A DNA stretch of 27,934 nucleotides from DATLXH01 sp035576005 (GTDB taxonomy: Bacteria > Acidobacteriota > Thermoanaerobaculia > Gp7-AA8): contig DATLXH010000065.1 in the NCBI GenBank assembly GCA_035576005.1, forward strand, positions 1-27,934, written 5' to 3'. The position numbers and the translations under genes are program-made. Shown here one piece after another: positions 16,026 to 24,118 of the stretch. Position 1 is the stretch's first letter; the number at the start of each line of letters is the position of its first letter. The notes beneath the pieces are model-generated. The model was not told the DNA's origin, did no database searches, and saw only the letters and a program-made list of their open reading frames with translations.

Positions 16026-16766
16026 TCACTCGTCCGAACGGCTCGACCGTACACTCTCGACGTGCGTGAAGTCACGCAGATCTTCGACGACTACGGGAAG
16101 TGGCAGTCGCGCCGCTCGGACTGACTCCCGTACCGTGGCGCGCCGTCTTTCTCCCACGGTCAGGAGCAGGACACCGATCGTAGAACCTGCGTACGTCTGC
16201 AGAAAGGCTACGAGTTTCGCCGTCTTCGGCACCAGCACACTTGCTATTGGTTCGCCGCCGAGATCGACTTCGACCGCGAGCACGGTTCCGCGATGTTGGT
16301 CCGTGGCGCGCGAAAGGCAGAGCAGGTCCGGAACGACCTCGGTCCTGCCAGCCAGCTGCCGCTGTAGCAACCAAGCCGGCATCATCCGGTCGCCGGCGCG
16401 ACCAAGTTCCGAGAGTCGCACTGCCACGTCCGCGATCGCGGAGGTGTGGGCCATATCCTTTGCCGCAACCGGCCCGCGACCCGGGAAGAACTCCGTTTCT
16501 GTCCCGCTCCCCTCCTCGACGAGAGCGTCTCGCCCGGCCGAGGTACACCAGAGCACCTGCGCGCCGTTCTTGTTCAGGCGTTCGGCGCCGAGCCAGCCGC
16601 GCTCCAGCATCCGTTCGATGAATCGGCGGACGACCGTGTCCGAGACACCCGCAAACTTCCAGAGATGCAGCTGCGTCCGCGTCAGCATGCGGAATCGGGC
16701 GACAGCGGCCAGGCCGTCCAAATCACGCGGAAGACGGCGCGTTCGGCTGGTGCGCACAACGGCCAT
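16026..16766 (-). CDS. Replication-relaxation-like (winged-helix) protein
   Basis: The ATG at 16766 overlaps the stop of the gene before it (TGATG), so I prefer it to the ATG at 16793; this gives 246 residues. The N-terminal 75 residues form a winged helix: LDGLAAVARFRMLTRTQLHLW, then VVRRFIERMLERGWL. The middle and end (HTSAIADVAVRLSELG, PDLLCLS, TVLAVEVDLGGEPIASVLVPK) fit the replication-relaxation family (Replic_Relax), in which a nuclease-like EVD core follows the wing. Such proteins occur on plasmids and conjugative elements and are thought to act in initiation or DNA processing. It is the last of four overlapping genes, and a decayed relative follows at 15155-15561. Family naming is from motif memory. 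Confidence 0.65.
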   Translation of the reverse strand: MAVVRTSRTRRLPRDLDGLAAVARFRMLTRTQLHLWKFAGVSDTVVRRFIERMLERGWLGAERLNKNGAQVLWCTSAGRDALVEEGSGTETEFFPGRGPVAAKDMAHTSAIADVAVRLSELGRAGDRMMPAWLLQRQLAGRTEVVPDLLCLSRATDQHRGTVLAVEVDLGGEPIASVLVPKTAKLVAFLQTYAGSTIGVLLLTVGERRRATVRESVRAARLPLPVVVEDLRDFTHVESVRSSRSDE

Positions 16767-17050
16767 CAGAGCACCCGGATCGTCACACCGCACGCATCAC
16801 AGTCGAACGCCTTCGCAGTATCACCGCAGGCACTGCAGCGGAGTCGGTTGCCGTATTCGGCGGTCTTGCACTTGCCGCATCTAGCGAGAACATCGAGCTG
16901 ATTCGCCGCACCACAGTGGACGCACGCAATGGCGCCTTCGCGGAGCACGGTCCGCGTGCGCCAGAGCTTCACGGCCTCCCGGAAGCCAAGAATTGCGTAC
17001 ACAGGAGACGCACAGAAATAGAGCAGGGCGAGCGTGGTGTATCGAATCAT
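16766..17050 (-). CDS. Small membrane protein with double zinc ribbon
   Basis: This 94-residue protein starts at 17050, its ATG overlapping the stop of the ATPase gene (ATGA). Residues 3-24 form one transmembrane helix (YTTLALLYFCASPVYAILGF). After a basic linker (KLWRTRTVLREG) come four Cys pairs: CVHC, CGKC, CSAC and CDAC, spaced as two zinc ribbons. The ribbons probably face the cytosol, given the Arg/Lys after the helix. Its tight placement between the coupling-type ATPase and the replication-relaxation-like gene suggests a DNA- or protein-binding adaptor at the membrane. I know no named family for the whole protein. Confidence 0.75.
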   Translation of the reverse strand: MIRYTTLALLYFCASPVYAILGFREAVKLWRTRTVLREGAIACVHCGAANQLDVLARCGKCKTAEYGNRLRCSACGDTAKAFDCDACGVTIRVL

Positions 17051-18618
17051 GTTTCCGGCTCTCCTTTCGTCGCAGCACGGTCGAGCAGGGCAAAGAGATC
17101 CTCCACCGTTCCCAGCGGGGCTGCGGCCGGGCAGGAAGCGATCTGAGGGCTTTGGGGACGGATATCTCCGCCAAGCAGATCTCGCTCTTCTTCTGCGATC
17201 AGGCGCTCTGCATCGTCGATGCGCACCATCGAACGAGCGGCGATCTGTTCATTGAAAATCGCGAGTAGCGCATCCCGGCTATATCCCTTCGCAGGAACAT
17301 GGTCGCGGGTCCGGACGCGTAGCGGCGTCAGACCTTTACGGAGGAAGTAGCAGTGCTGCGCCGGCAGCTGGGCCATCTCGGCGAGGAACGCCTGTTTTCG
17401 GGCAGCCTCGGAGCCGGCGGATACCGCCGGAAGGTGCGGGAGCAAAAGGGACGCATCTTCCCGGTCGCTTTCGAACGCCATGAACCAGCGCGCGTTCAGC
17501 ATCAGCGCCCGCAGCGGCTCTGTAGGAATTGCGTTTGACGGGTCTTGGGCGCAGCAGACGATCGCGAGGTTCTTCCAGCGGGCAGTCCGAGATCCTTCGA
17601 GCAGATACCGACCGACCATTGGGTGCTTGATGATCGACCCGATCTCTTCGATCACGAGCATCTCCGGTGTTGCGTCGGTTCGGATCTTTGCTTCCGTCAG
17701 GGCGTCGACCACACGGTTGATCGCCATGGTGCGTGCGACGTTCGGCGGGACGAGGAGCGATGCGCCGCAGTTCGCGAGCGTGACTCGGGGATCTGACGTG
17801 CCGCCGAGCTTCGTGACCGCTCCGGGCGACAGACCGAAGCTAATCTGCGCAAGCTGGGAATTCAGCAGCACCTCGAACTGACGCACCACCGACTGACGCG
17901 TGACGAGCGGAAGAATGGCTTCCAGATGCTCGACGGAGTCACGAAGCGCTGCGTCGTAGATTTTCGGCGCGAGTACACGTTGTCTGAACGTGTCGTCGAG
18001 GAAGAACTTGCGCACGAACTTCTTCGTGATGCCGCGCTGCAGCACGATCGCGACCGCGAACAGCATGTAGACGGCGTGATGCATCAGATCCGAAAACGCA
18101 TGGTCCGAGAGATCGATCATCGCAGCCGCGCGTAGCGTTGCGAGGTACGAGGCGCTCATGCCCGCCGGCAGATGGAAGAGGTTGCTCGGCGTCACCCGAT
18201 CGACCGCGACGTCGATGACATGGAACTGGCTCGCGTACGCTTCGCGTTCCGCTTCTGGAAGCGCCAGATAGGTACTTGCGGCGGACACCGCAGCGATGAG
18301 GATGCTCTCGCCTTTCGGATCGATGTGTCTCACCCGGCCATGCGGCAGGAACCCGGCGCTGAGAACGCTGAGCGCGTACGTTTTGCCCATGCCGTTCGCC
18401 CCCCAGGCTACGCCGTGACCTTGCAGCTGGCCTGGTGCGATGCGGAGCGGCGTCCCCTCGCGCAGCGTTCCGAGAATGAAGCTGTCTGGCCCATCGAGGG
18501 CTTGAACGGTGGCGCGTCGTGACTGGCCGCCCTCACTCCTTGACGCGTCGTTTTGTCTCGCACGCCGGTAGCTTTCCTGGGGGCTTCCAAACAGCCAGTC
18601 GTAGATGTTCTTGCTCAC
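17047..18618 (-). CDS. VirD4/TraG-like DNA-translocating ATPase (coupling protein)
   Basis: The start is taken as GTG 18618, with GGAGG four bases upstream and a four-base overlap (GTGA) with the previous stop; a TTG at 18621 is too close to the ribosome site. The protein has 523 residues. Walker A is GANGMGKT (73-80), followed by HIDPKGES (98-104), a hallmark of conjugative coupling proteins. Walker B is LVIEE (321-325), followed by CCAQD near 355 and NARWFMAFESDREDASLL near 375-390, as in the TraG/VirD4 class. Classical VirD4 proteins have an N-terminal membrane anchor; here there is none, but the gene before it encodes a small three-helix membrane protein. I infer a hexameric motor that pumps DNA through a transfer apparatus. 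No relaxase or type IV channel genes are present in the window. Confidence 0.8.
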   Translation of the reverse strand: MSKNIYDWLFGSPQESYRRARQNDASRSEGGQSRRATVQALDGPDSFILGTLREGTPLRIAPGQLQGHGVAWGANGMGKTYALSVLSAGFLPHGRVRHIDPKGESILIAAVSAASTYLALPEAEREAYASQFHVIDVAVDRVTPSNLFHLPAGMSASYLATLRAAAMIDLSDHAFSDLMHHAVYMLFAVAIVLQRGITKKFVRKFFLDDTFRQRVLAPKIYDAALRDSVEHLEAILPLVTRQSVVRQFEVLLNSQLAQISFGLSPGAVTKLGGTSDPRVTLANCGASLLVPPNVARTMAINRVVDALTEAKIRTDATPEMLVIEEIGSIIKHPMVGRYLLEGSRTARWKNLAIVCCAQDPSNAIPTEPLRALMLNARWFMAFESDREDASLLLPHLPAVSAGSEAARKQAFLAEMAQLPAQHCYFLRKGLTPLRVRTRDHVPAKGYSRDALLAIFNEQIAARSMVRIDDAERLIAEEERDLLGGDIRPQSPQIASCPAAAPLGTVEDLFALLDRAATKGEPET

Positions 18619-19019
18619 CAACCCTCCAGGTCGAAGGGCGCGTCTGAGATGTCATCACGCTTGACGCGCTGCTTCCCGCCGCCGCGAGAGAAGATGATGT
18701 CCCAGGGATCCTTCTTTACCTTCCGGAAACGCTTCCGGACGCTGAGAAGGGCGAAGGAGAGTAGGGAGAGAAGGACAAGCAGCCCGAAACACGACAGCCC
18801 TGCCGCGGTGCTTTCGAAGCCGACCGATCCTGCAGAACCGGCGGCATCAGCCGCGCCGGTCGGTGAGGAGAAGAACAGTCCGAAGACGATGGAAGGCAAC
18901 AGGGCGAGGGTGAAGCAGGTGGCGCCGACGAGCCGGAGCTTTGCTCCGATCGCGGTCCGGGAAAGGGGCAGGCTCAACACGAAAGAAGCGACGGCGAGGG
19001 CGAACAGCAGCCGGATCAT
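18615..19019 (-). CDS. Three-helix membrane protein, first gene of the coupling-ATPase operon
   Basis: This 134-residue protein starts at ATG 19019 with GAGGCTGCGCA upstream. It has three predicted membrane helices: about residues 3-20 (LLFALAVASFVLSLPLS), 28-50 (LRLVGATCFTLALLPSIVFG) and 73-93 (LSCFGLLVLLSLLSFALLSV). These are followed by a basic cytosolic tail (RKRFRKVKKDPWD) of about 40 residues. I recognise no family. Its stop overlaps the ATPase start, and the ATPase lacks the membrane anchor normal for VirD4. The simple reading is that this protein is the anchor on a separate chain; this is inference. Confidence 0.75.
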   Translation of the reverse strand: MIRLLFALAVASFVLSLPLSRTAIGAKLRLVGATCFTLALLPSIVFGLFFSSPTGAADAAGSAGSVGFESTAAGLSCFGLLVLLSLLSFALLSVRKRFRKVKKDPWDIIFSRGGGKQRVKRDDISDAPFDLEGW

Positions 19020-19078
19020 TGCGCAGCCTCAAAAAGCGTCGAGGATGCAGGGGTCGGCTGCACAAGGAGGTGGAGGAT

Positions 19079-19113
19079 CGCGGTTCGATAATCGGCCACC
19101 CTCCCCAGCCATC
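19079..19113. repeat. 35-bp dispersed repeat, copy 1
   Basis: The sequence starts CGCGGTTCGATAATCGGCC and ends CTCCCCAGCCATC. It matches 32 of 35 bases of the stretch at 22045-22079, in the same orientation. It lies in the intergenic region between the divergent membrane-protein and kinase genes. Confidence 0.65.
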
Positions 19114-19256
19114 TGCGATACTCCGAGCAGCTGGCACCGGCAGCCAGGTTCTCCGTTGCTTCACGCCCGCCCCGTCACCAGCGAATCACTCGAATCCAAC
19201 CTCGTCAGTCGTGAATGCGCGTATTGCTTCGACTGACTGTAAACTGCCGCGAACCG

Positions 19257-21905
19257 ATGGCCTCCTGCACGAACTGCTCGGCACCGCTCCCGCATGACGA
19301 GCGCCTTTGTTCCGCGTGCGGCTACGACTTTTCTTCTGGCGGGACAATCCAGAAAGAGGATTCGTTTCGTCCCCCCTCTTCGGGCGGGATCGATCATGGT
19401 CAGTTCGTTCCGGGTGCAATGTTCGGTGACCGGTATCGCATCGTCGCGCTCCTGGGCAAGGGCGGCATGGGCGAGGTCTATCGCGCCGACGACCTGAAAC
19501 TCGGTCAGCCAGTCGCGCTCAAGCTTTTGTCGAAGGCGCTCGCTGGAAACGAAGATCGCCGTCAGCGACTCCTCGGCGAGGTCAGGGTGGCGCGGCAGGT
19601 GGCGCATCCGAACGTCTGCCGCGTTTACGACGTCGGCGATCTCGGGGGTGAGCAGTTCCTCACCATGGAGTACATCCAGGGAGAGGACCTCGCGTCGCTG
19701 CTCAACCGGATCGGCCGCCTCCCGAAAGACAAAGGAATCGAGATTGCGCGACAGCTCTGCGCGGGTGTAGCGGCCGCGCATGAACGAGGCATTCTTCATC
19801 GCGATCTCAAGCCCGCGAACATCATGCTCGACGAACGGGGGCGGGTGCGCATCACCGACTTCGGGCTCGCCTCGCTCGCTGGTGCCACGGGAAATGCGTT
19901 CGAGGGAACGCCAGCCTACATGGCTCCCGAGCAACTGGCCGGACGCGAGGTCACGATTCGCAGCGATATCTACGCGCTGGGGCTCCTGCTCTACGAGATT
20001 TTTACGGGACGGCAACCCTTCGCCGCAACCACCGTCGCCGGGTTGCGCGAGCAGCGCGAGCAGAAGAGCCTCACCGATCCTTCACAGATCGTCGACGACC
20101 TGGATCCTGCAGTCGAGCGGGTCATCCTTCGCTGTCTCGAAAATGATCCGCACGATCGACCGCAGTCGGCGATGGCCGTGGCCGTTGCGCTACCCGGAGG
20201 CGACCCGCTCGCTGCTGCCCTTGCGGCCGGGGAGACTCCATCACCGGAGCTTCTCGCCGCCGCAGGCGACTCGGCGGGACTGAAGCCGGCAATTGCGATT
20301 CCGCTTCTTCTCGTTGTGTTGATTGCGTCGATCGTTTCACTTCTGCTGAAGTCGCAGAGCAGCCTGACGGCGTACGTCAATCACGAGCTGCCTCCTGAGG
20401 CGCTCTCGCTGAAGTCGCGGGAGATCATCCGCGCTCTCGGATACGACGAGAAGCCCGTGGACACAGCGTTCGGGTTCCACGCAGCGGGCGACCTTTTTCG
20501 CTATGTCAGGGAGCGTGACAAATCCCCGCGGCGATGGGAGCGGTTGCGGAATTCTTCGCCCGCTCCGCTGATGTTCTGGTACCGCGAAGCGAACCAGCCG
20601 CTTGCGTGGACCAACTTTTTCTCTGGACGGGTCACGGAATCTGATCCGCCGCAGATGCAATCAGGTATGAAGCTGATCTCACTTGATCTGGAGGGCCGAC
20701 TGGTCTCCTTCTCCGCCGTTCCCGAACAGGTCGTGGCGAAGCCGTCCGCGCGGCGGATCGAGTGGCAGCCGCTCTTTTCCGCAGCAGCGATCGACCTAAC
20801 CAGCCTCACGTCAGCGGAGCCGCAATGGGTCCCCCCCTCGTTTGCCGACGCCCGCGCGGCGTGGGTTGGAAAGTGGCCGACTGGCGAGCCGCTCCGGATC
20901 GAAGCTGCGGCCTTCCGCGGTCGTCCCGTCTATTTCGAGCTCATCGGGCTCTGGACCCGTCCCGCGAGGATGCAACCGGTTCCAGTGACTACCAGCGAGA
21001 AGGTCTCGCAGGGAATCTTCCTCACGCTTTTCGGAGCCGTGATCCTCGGTTCGGTGCTGATAGCGCGCCGGAATCTGAAGCTGGGCAAAGGCGACCGGCG
21101 AGGAGCCGCCCGCATTGCTCTGATGATTTTCCTTCTGACGCTCGCACAATCGTTGATCACTACTTCCCATGTCGCTACAGAGTACGAGTGGGGGATCCTC
21201 ATCCAGGTCGCAGCGAGTGCAATGATCTTCTCTGTTTTTGTCTGGCTGCTCTACCTCGCTCTCGAGCCGTACGTGCGTCGACGATGGCCGCACGCATTGA
21301 TCACCTGGGGAAAGATGCTCGCAGGCAAACTCGGCGATCCTCTCGTCGGTCGGGATCTGCTCATCGGAGCTGCAGCGGGCGCCGCTCTCGGACTGTTGTG
21401 GTCAGTGACGCCGATCGTGACGCGAACGTTAGGTGGTAGCACTGACGCTCCGAGAAGCTCGCTATTACAGCTCGGAGGCGCGGAATACTCGCTGGCCGCT
21501 TTGCTCAAGTCTCCAGCAGAGGGCGTTACGGTGGCCTTCGTCGGCACATTTTTGTTACTCCTGTTTCGCATCGCTCTACGTCGCGAATGGGTCGCGGTGG
21601 CGGCGATCCTGACGATTGTTGTCGTAACATCTGTTGAGCCGGAGTCCCTGCTTCCATCATTAATTTCAGGCCTCACCGCATGGTCGCTGCTCCTGTTTGT
21701 GATCATGCGTTTCGGTCTCGTCGCGACCGCGGCGATGGTCGCGGTCTCTGACGTTCTCGGGGATTCCGGGGCCGTTGAACTGAGTGGGTGGGCGTCACAC
21801 ACCTTCTGGATGCCGCTCGCTGCTATCGCAGCACTCGCAATCGCCGCCTTCTACAAGTCGCTTGCGGGGCGCCCTCTGTTCCGGGAGTCTCTGCTGGATT
21901 CGTAA
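19257..21905 (+). CDS. Membrane-bound Ser/Thr protein kinase with N-terminal zinc ribbon
   Basis: The ATG at 19257 directly precedes a zinc ribbon (CTNC, then CSAC; residues 4-21), so I choose it over the ATG at 19215; this gives 882 residues. A Hanks-type kinase domain covers about 60-320: GKGGMGEV loop (67-74), catalytic Lys89 in VALKLL, HRDLKPANIM (181-190), DFG (201-203) and APE (223-225). One membrane helix follows near 355-375 (IAIPLLLVVLIASIVSLLL), then an external region of about 220 residues, then a C-terminal multi-helix part with roughly seven hydrophobic segments. The kinase appears complete. The outside region has no family I can name and may sense an envelope signal. Kinases with this double-ended membrane form are frequent in Acidobacteriota-like genomes. 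Confidence 0.88.
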   Translation: MASCTNCSAPLPHDERLCSACGYDFSSGGTIQKEDSFRPPSSGGIDHGQFVPGAMFGDRYRIVALLGKGGMGEVYRADDLKLGQPVALKLLSKALAGNEDRRQRLLGEVRVARQVAHPNVCRVYDVGDLGGEQFLTMEYIQGEDLASLLNRIGRLPKDKGIEIARQLCAGVAAAHERGILHRDLKPANIMLDERGRVRITDFGLASLAGATGNAFEGTPAYMAPEQLAGREVTIRSDIYALGLLLYEIFTGRQPFAATTVAGLREQREQKSLTDPSQIVDDLDPAVERVILRCLENDPHDRPQSAMAVAVALPGGDPLAAALAAGETPSPELLAAAGDSAGLKPAIAIPLLLVVLIASIVSLLLKSQSSLTAYVNHELPPEALSLKSREIIRALGYDEKPVDTAFGFHAAGDLFRYVRERDKSPRRWERLRNSSPAPLMFWYREANQPLAWTNFFSGRVTESDPPQMQSGMKLISLDLEGRLVSFSAVPEQVVAKPSARRIEWQPLFSAAAIDLTSLTSAEPQWVPPSFADARAAWVGKWPTGEPLRIEAAAFRGRPVYFELIGLWTRPARMQPVPVTTSEKVSQGIFLTLFGAVILGSVLIARRNLKLGKGDRRGAARIALMIFLLTLAQSLITTSHVATEYEWGILIQVAASAMIFSVFVWLLYLALEPYVRRRWPHALITWGKMLAGKLGDPLVGRDLLIGAAAGAALGLLWSVTPIVTRTLGGSTDAPRSSLLQLGGAEYSLAALLKSPAEGVTVAFVGTFLLLLFRIALRREWVAVAAILTIVVVTSVEPESLLPSLISGLTAWSLLLFVIMRFGLVATAAMVAVSDVLGDSGAVELSGWASHTFWMPLAAIAALAIAAFYKSLAGRPLFRESLLDS

Positions 21906-22044
21906 TGTGGATCTCGCACGCGAACCGGAGTGCGGCCTCCCCACTCCTCTTCGCCCGCCAGAATCTGAGGGTCAGAATCTGCATCAATCTGAGGTCATAA
22001 ATCAGACTGAGCGTAAGCGCCCGTGGACAGCCGAGCCGCAAAAG

Positions 22045-22079
22045 CGCGGTTCGATAATCGTCCACTCGCCCCAGCCATC
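22045..22079. repeat. 35-bp dispersed repeat, copy 2
   Basis: It begins CGCGGTTCGATAATCGTCC and ends CGCCCCAGCCATC, with three mismatches to the copy at 19079-19113. It lies immediately downstream of the truncated threonine-aldolase-like piece, close to where that gene breaks off. Confidence 0.65.
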
Positions 22080-22142
22080 GCGTGGCGTCACGCCAGGGCG
22101 TCGGCAACGGCTCGTGCGAAAGCCCGAACGTCCTGTCCGCTC

Positions 22143-22239
22143 CGTATGCCGCTGAATGCCCTGCATTGGCGTCGGCGATCGCGCGAAGAACCTCCGGGTG
22201 CACACCGGCGTTATTGTCGCTTGCGAAATGGCGCTGCAT
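22143..22239 (-). pseudogene. N-terminal fragment of a threonine-aldolase-like PLP enzyme
   Basis: From ATG 22239 the minus strand reads about 32 residues, MQRHFASDNNAGVHPEVL and then RAIADANAGHSAAYGAD. These match the start of low-specificity threonine aldolases (the FASDNNAGVHPEVL and AYGDD signatures). After the AYGAD the family pattern stops; the frame runs on as unrelated sequence across the 35-bp repeat. The remaining roughly 300 residues, including the PLP-binding Lys, are absent from the window. The piece lies 22 bases beyond the nuoF stop, on the same strand, so it may once have been the next gene of that operon. The assignment rests on a short but characteristic motif. Confidence 0.6.
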
Positions 22240-22261
22240 CCGGCGGGATTCGCGGGCAGGA

Positions 22262-23569
22262 TTAGTGTGCGGCGACCATACCCAGGCGGCGGTAGCGTTT
22301 GGTTTCGGGGAGGCACGTGCCGTGAGTGAAGTGATACTCGAACTCGGAGCGGAACTTTTTGATCGACGAGACCACCGGTCCGATCGCGGCATCACCGAGG
22401 GCACAGAGAGACTTGCCGCCGATGTTGTCTGCCATGTCGAGCAGAAGATCGTGTTCATGCGGCTTTCCTTCTCCGCGCTCGATGCGATCCAGGATCGACT
22501 CCATCCAGTTCGTACCCTCGCGACACGGTGTGCATTGGCCGCATGACTCATGAGCAAAAAACTTCGAGAGTCGCCAGACCGAATCGACAATGCACGCGGT
22601 GTCATTGAGGACGATGATTCCTGCTGACCCGAGCATCGATCCGGCTTTCATGAGGGCGTCGAAAGTCAGCGGAATATCGATCTCGTCAGGAAGCAGCATA
22701 GGAGCGGATGCTCCTCCGGGAATGACAGCTTTGAGTGGCCGGTCCCCGAGGATGCCTCCGCAGTGGACGTAGATCAGCTCCTTGAGATTTACTCCCATCG
22801 GAAACTCGTACACACCCGGCTTCTTCACGTGACCTGATACGCAGTAGAGCTTCGGTCCGGTGTTCTTCGGAATCCCGTAGCCTTTGAACCATTCCGCCCC
22901 GTTTTTGATGATGAGCGGGACGCATGCGAGCGTCTCTACATTGTTGACGACCGTGGGTCCACCGAAGACACCGACAACCGCCGGAAAGGGCGGCTTCACG
23001 CGCGGCTGACCTCGCTTCCCTTCGAGCGACTCGATCAGACCGGTCTCTTCGCCGCAGATGTACGCACCCGCACCACGATGGACCGTGATGTCCAGCTCGA
23101 AGCCGGATCCAAGGATGTTCTTTCCGAGGAAGCCGCGGTCACGCGCTTCCGCGATGGCCTTCTCGAGAACGGTCGCCGCGTAATAGAACTCGCCACGAAT
23201 GTAGATGTACGACATCGGGCAACTGCGGATCGCGAACGCCGAGATGATCATCCCTTCGATGAGAAGGTGGGGGTCCTTCTCCATGAGGACCCGATCCTTG
23301 AAGGTTCCTGGTTCGGACTCGTCAGCGTTACAGAGAAGGTACGTTGGCTTCGGAGCATTCTTCGGGACGAACGACCACTTCATGCCGGTCGGAAAACCTG
23401 CTCCGCCGCGGCCGCGCATCTCGGAGTTTTTGACCACCTCGATGACTGCTTCCTGCGTCATACCGAGAGCGGTCTTGAGAGCTTCGTACCCGCCCGACTC
23501 GATGTATGAGTCGATGGAAGTCGAATTCGGCTTGTCGATGTTCGCGGTGAGGACTTTGATGGGTTCCAT
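22262..23569 (-). CDS. nuoF: NADH-quinone oxidoreductase subunit F
   Basis: This 435-residue protein is the FMN- and NADH-binding subunit of respiratory complex I, in the peripheral arm on the cytosolic side. The NADH-binding glycine-rich motif RGRGGAGFPTG is at residues 52-62. The FMN-site segment NADESEPGTFKDR follows, then GAGAYICGEETGLIESLEG and the 4Fe-4S cluster N3 ligands in ESCGQCTPCREG near residue 350, with a later Cys in KSLCALGDAA. The length is normal. It lies 16 bases after nuoE and is probably co-transcribed with nuoA and nuoE. No damage is seen. nuoG, which normally follows nuoF, is not present in the window; an aldolase fragment comes next instead. Confidence 0.97.
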   Translation of the reverse strand: MEPIKVLTANIDKPNSTSIDSYIESGGYEALKTALGMTQEAVIEVVKNSEMRGRGGAGFPTGMKWSFVPKNAPKPTYLLCNADESEPGTFKDRVLMEKDPHLLIEGMIISAFAIRSCPMSYIYIRGEFYYAATVLEKAIAEARDRGFLGKNILGSGFELDITVHRGAGAYICGEETGLIESLEGKRGQPRVKPPFPAVVGVFGGPTVVNNVETLACVPLIIKNGAEWFKGYGIPKNTGPKLYCVSGHVKKPGVYEFPMGVNLKELIYVHCGGILGDRPLKAVIPGGASAPMLLPDEIDIPLTFDALMKAGSMLGSAGIIVLNDTACIVDSVWRLSKFFAHESCGQCTPCREGTNWMESILDRIERGEGKPHEHDLLLDMADNIGGKSLCALGDAAIGPVVSSIKKFRSEFEYHFTHGTCLPETKRYRRLGMVAAH

Positions 23570-23585
23570 GGTTTCGTTTTCGTCT

Positions 23586-24116
23586 TTACTTCATGGTCGC
23601 GAGAAGATCGTTCATCTTCACGACCGTCATGTCCTCGTGGTAATCGTTGTTGACCTGCACAACCGGTGCGGTGCCGCAAGACCCGAGGCATTCGACTTCG
23701 GTCACTGTGAACTTTCCGTCCGGCGTCGTCTGGCCCGGCGTGATCTCGAGTCGCTCGCAGAGGTCGTCGTAGATGTCATACGCATTCATGAGCATGCAGC
23801 TCAGGTTCGTGCAGACCTGAAGGTAATACTTCCCGACAGGCTTCTGGTTGTACATGTTGTAAAAGGACACGACTCCAAAGACCGTCGCCGGGGCAAGGTC
23901 GAGGAGGTCGCCAATGTAATAAACCGCTTCAGGAGAGATCCAGCCCCACTCTTCCTGAGCGAGATGAAGCGTCGGAAGAAGAGCCGCCATCTTCGTGGGG
24001 TAACGCTCGAGGAGCGCCTCGAACCGGACGCGATTCGCCGGGCTGAACGAGATCGCGTTGGCCGGATCGGCGTGACGATCTCTCGAGTAGGCGCTATCGG
24101 GGTGCAGGTCAGCCAT
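23586..24116 (-). CDS. nuoE: NADH-quinone oxidoreductase subunit E
   Basis: This 176-residue protein is the 24-kDa-type subunit that carries the 2Fe-2S cluster N1a next to NuoF. The helical N-terminal half (FEALLERYPTKMAALLPTLH, EEWGWISPEAVYYIGDLL) is typical. The four cluster Cys are in VCTNLSCML and ECLGSCGTAP. It starts two bases after the nuoA stop, so translation is probably coupled. The residues before FSPANRVRFE form a short polar leader; a later start is possible, since none of the leader is conserved in the family as I remember it. No anomalies are seen. Confidence 0.96.
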   Translation of the reverse strand: MADLHPDSAYSRDRHADPANAISFSPANRVRFEALLERYPTKMAALLPTLHLAQEEWGWISPEAVYYIGDLLDLAPATVFGVVSFYNMYNQKPVGKYYLQVCTNLSCMLMNAYDIYDDLCERLEITPGQTTPDGKFTVTEVECLGSCGTAPVVQVNNDYHEDMTVVKMNDLLATMK

Positions 24117-24118
24117 GA

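Noticed and set aside
16066..16901. Plus-strand frames of 272 and 151 codons
   Set aside because: They are opposite the replication-relaxation-like and zinc-ribbon genes, which have motifs and overlapping starts and stops.
19080..19100. GGTTCGA as a possible tRNA T-loop
   Set aside because: The flanking bases do not pair as a T-arm, and no anticodon or acceptor stem can be built nearby; the motif is part of a 35-bp repeat.
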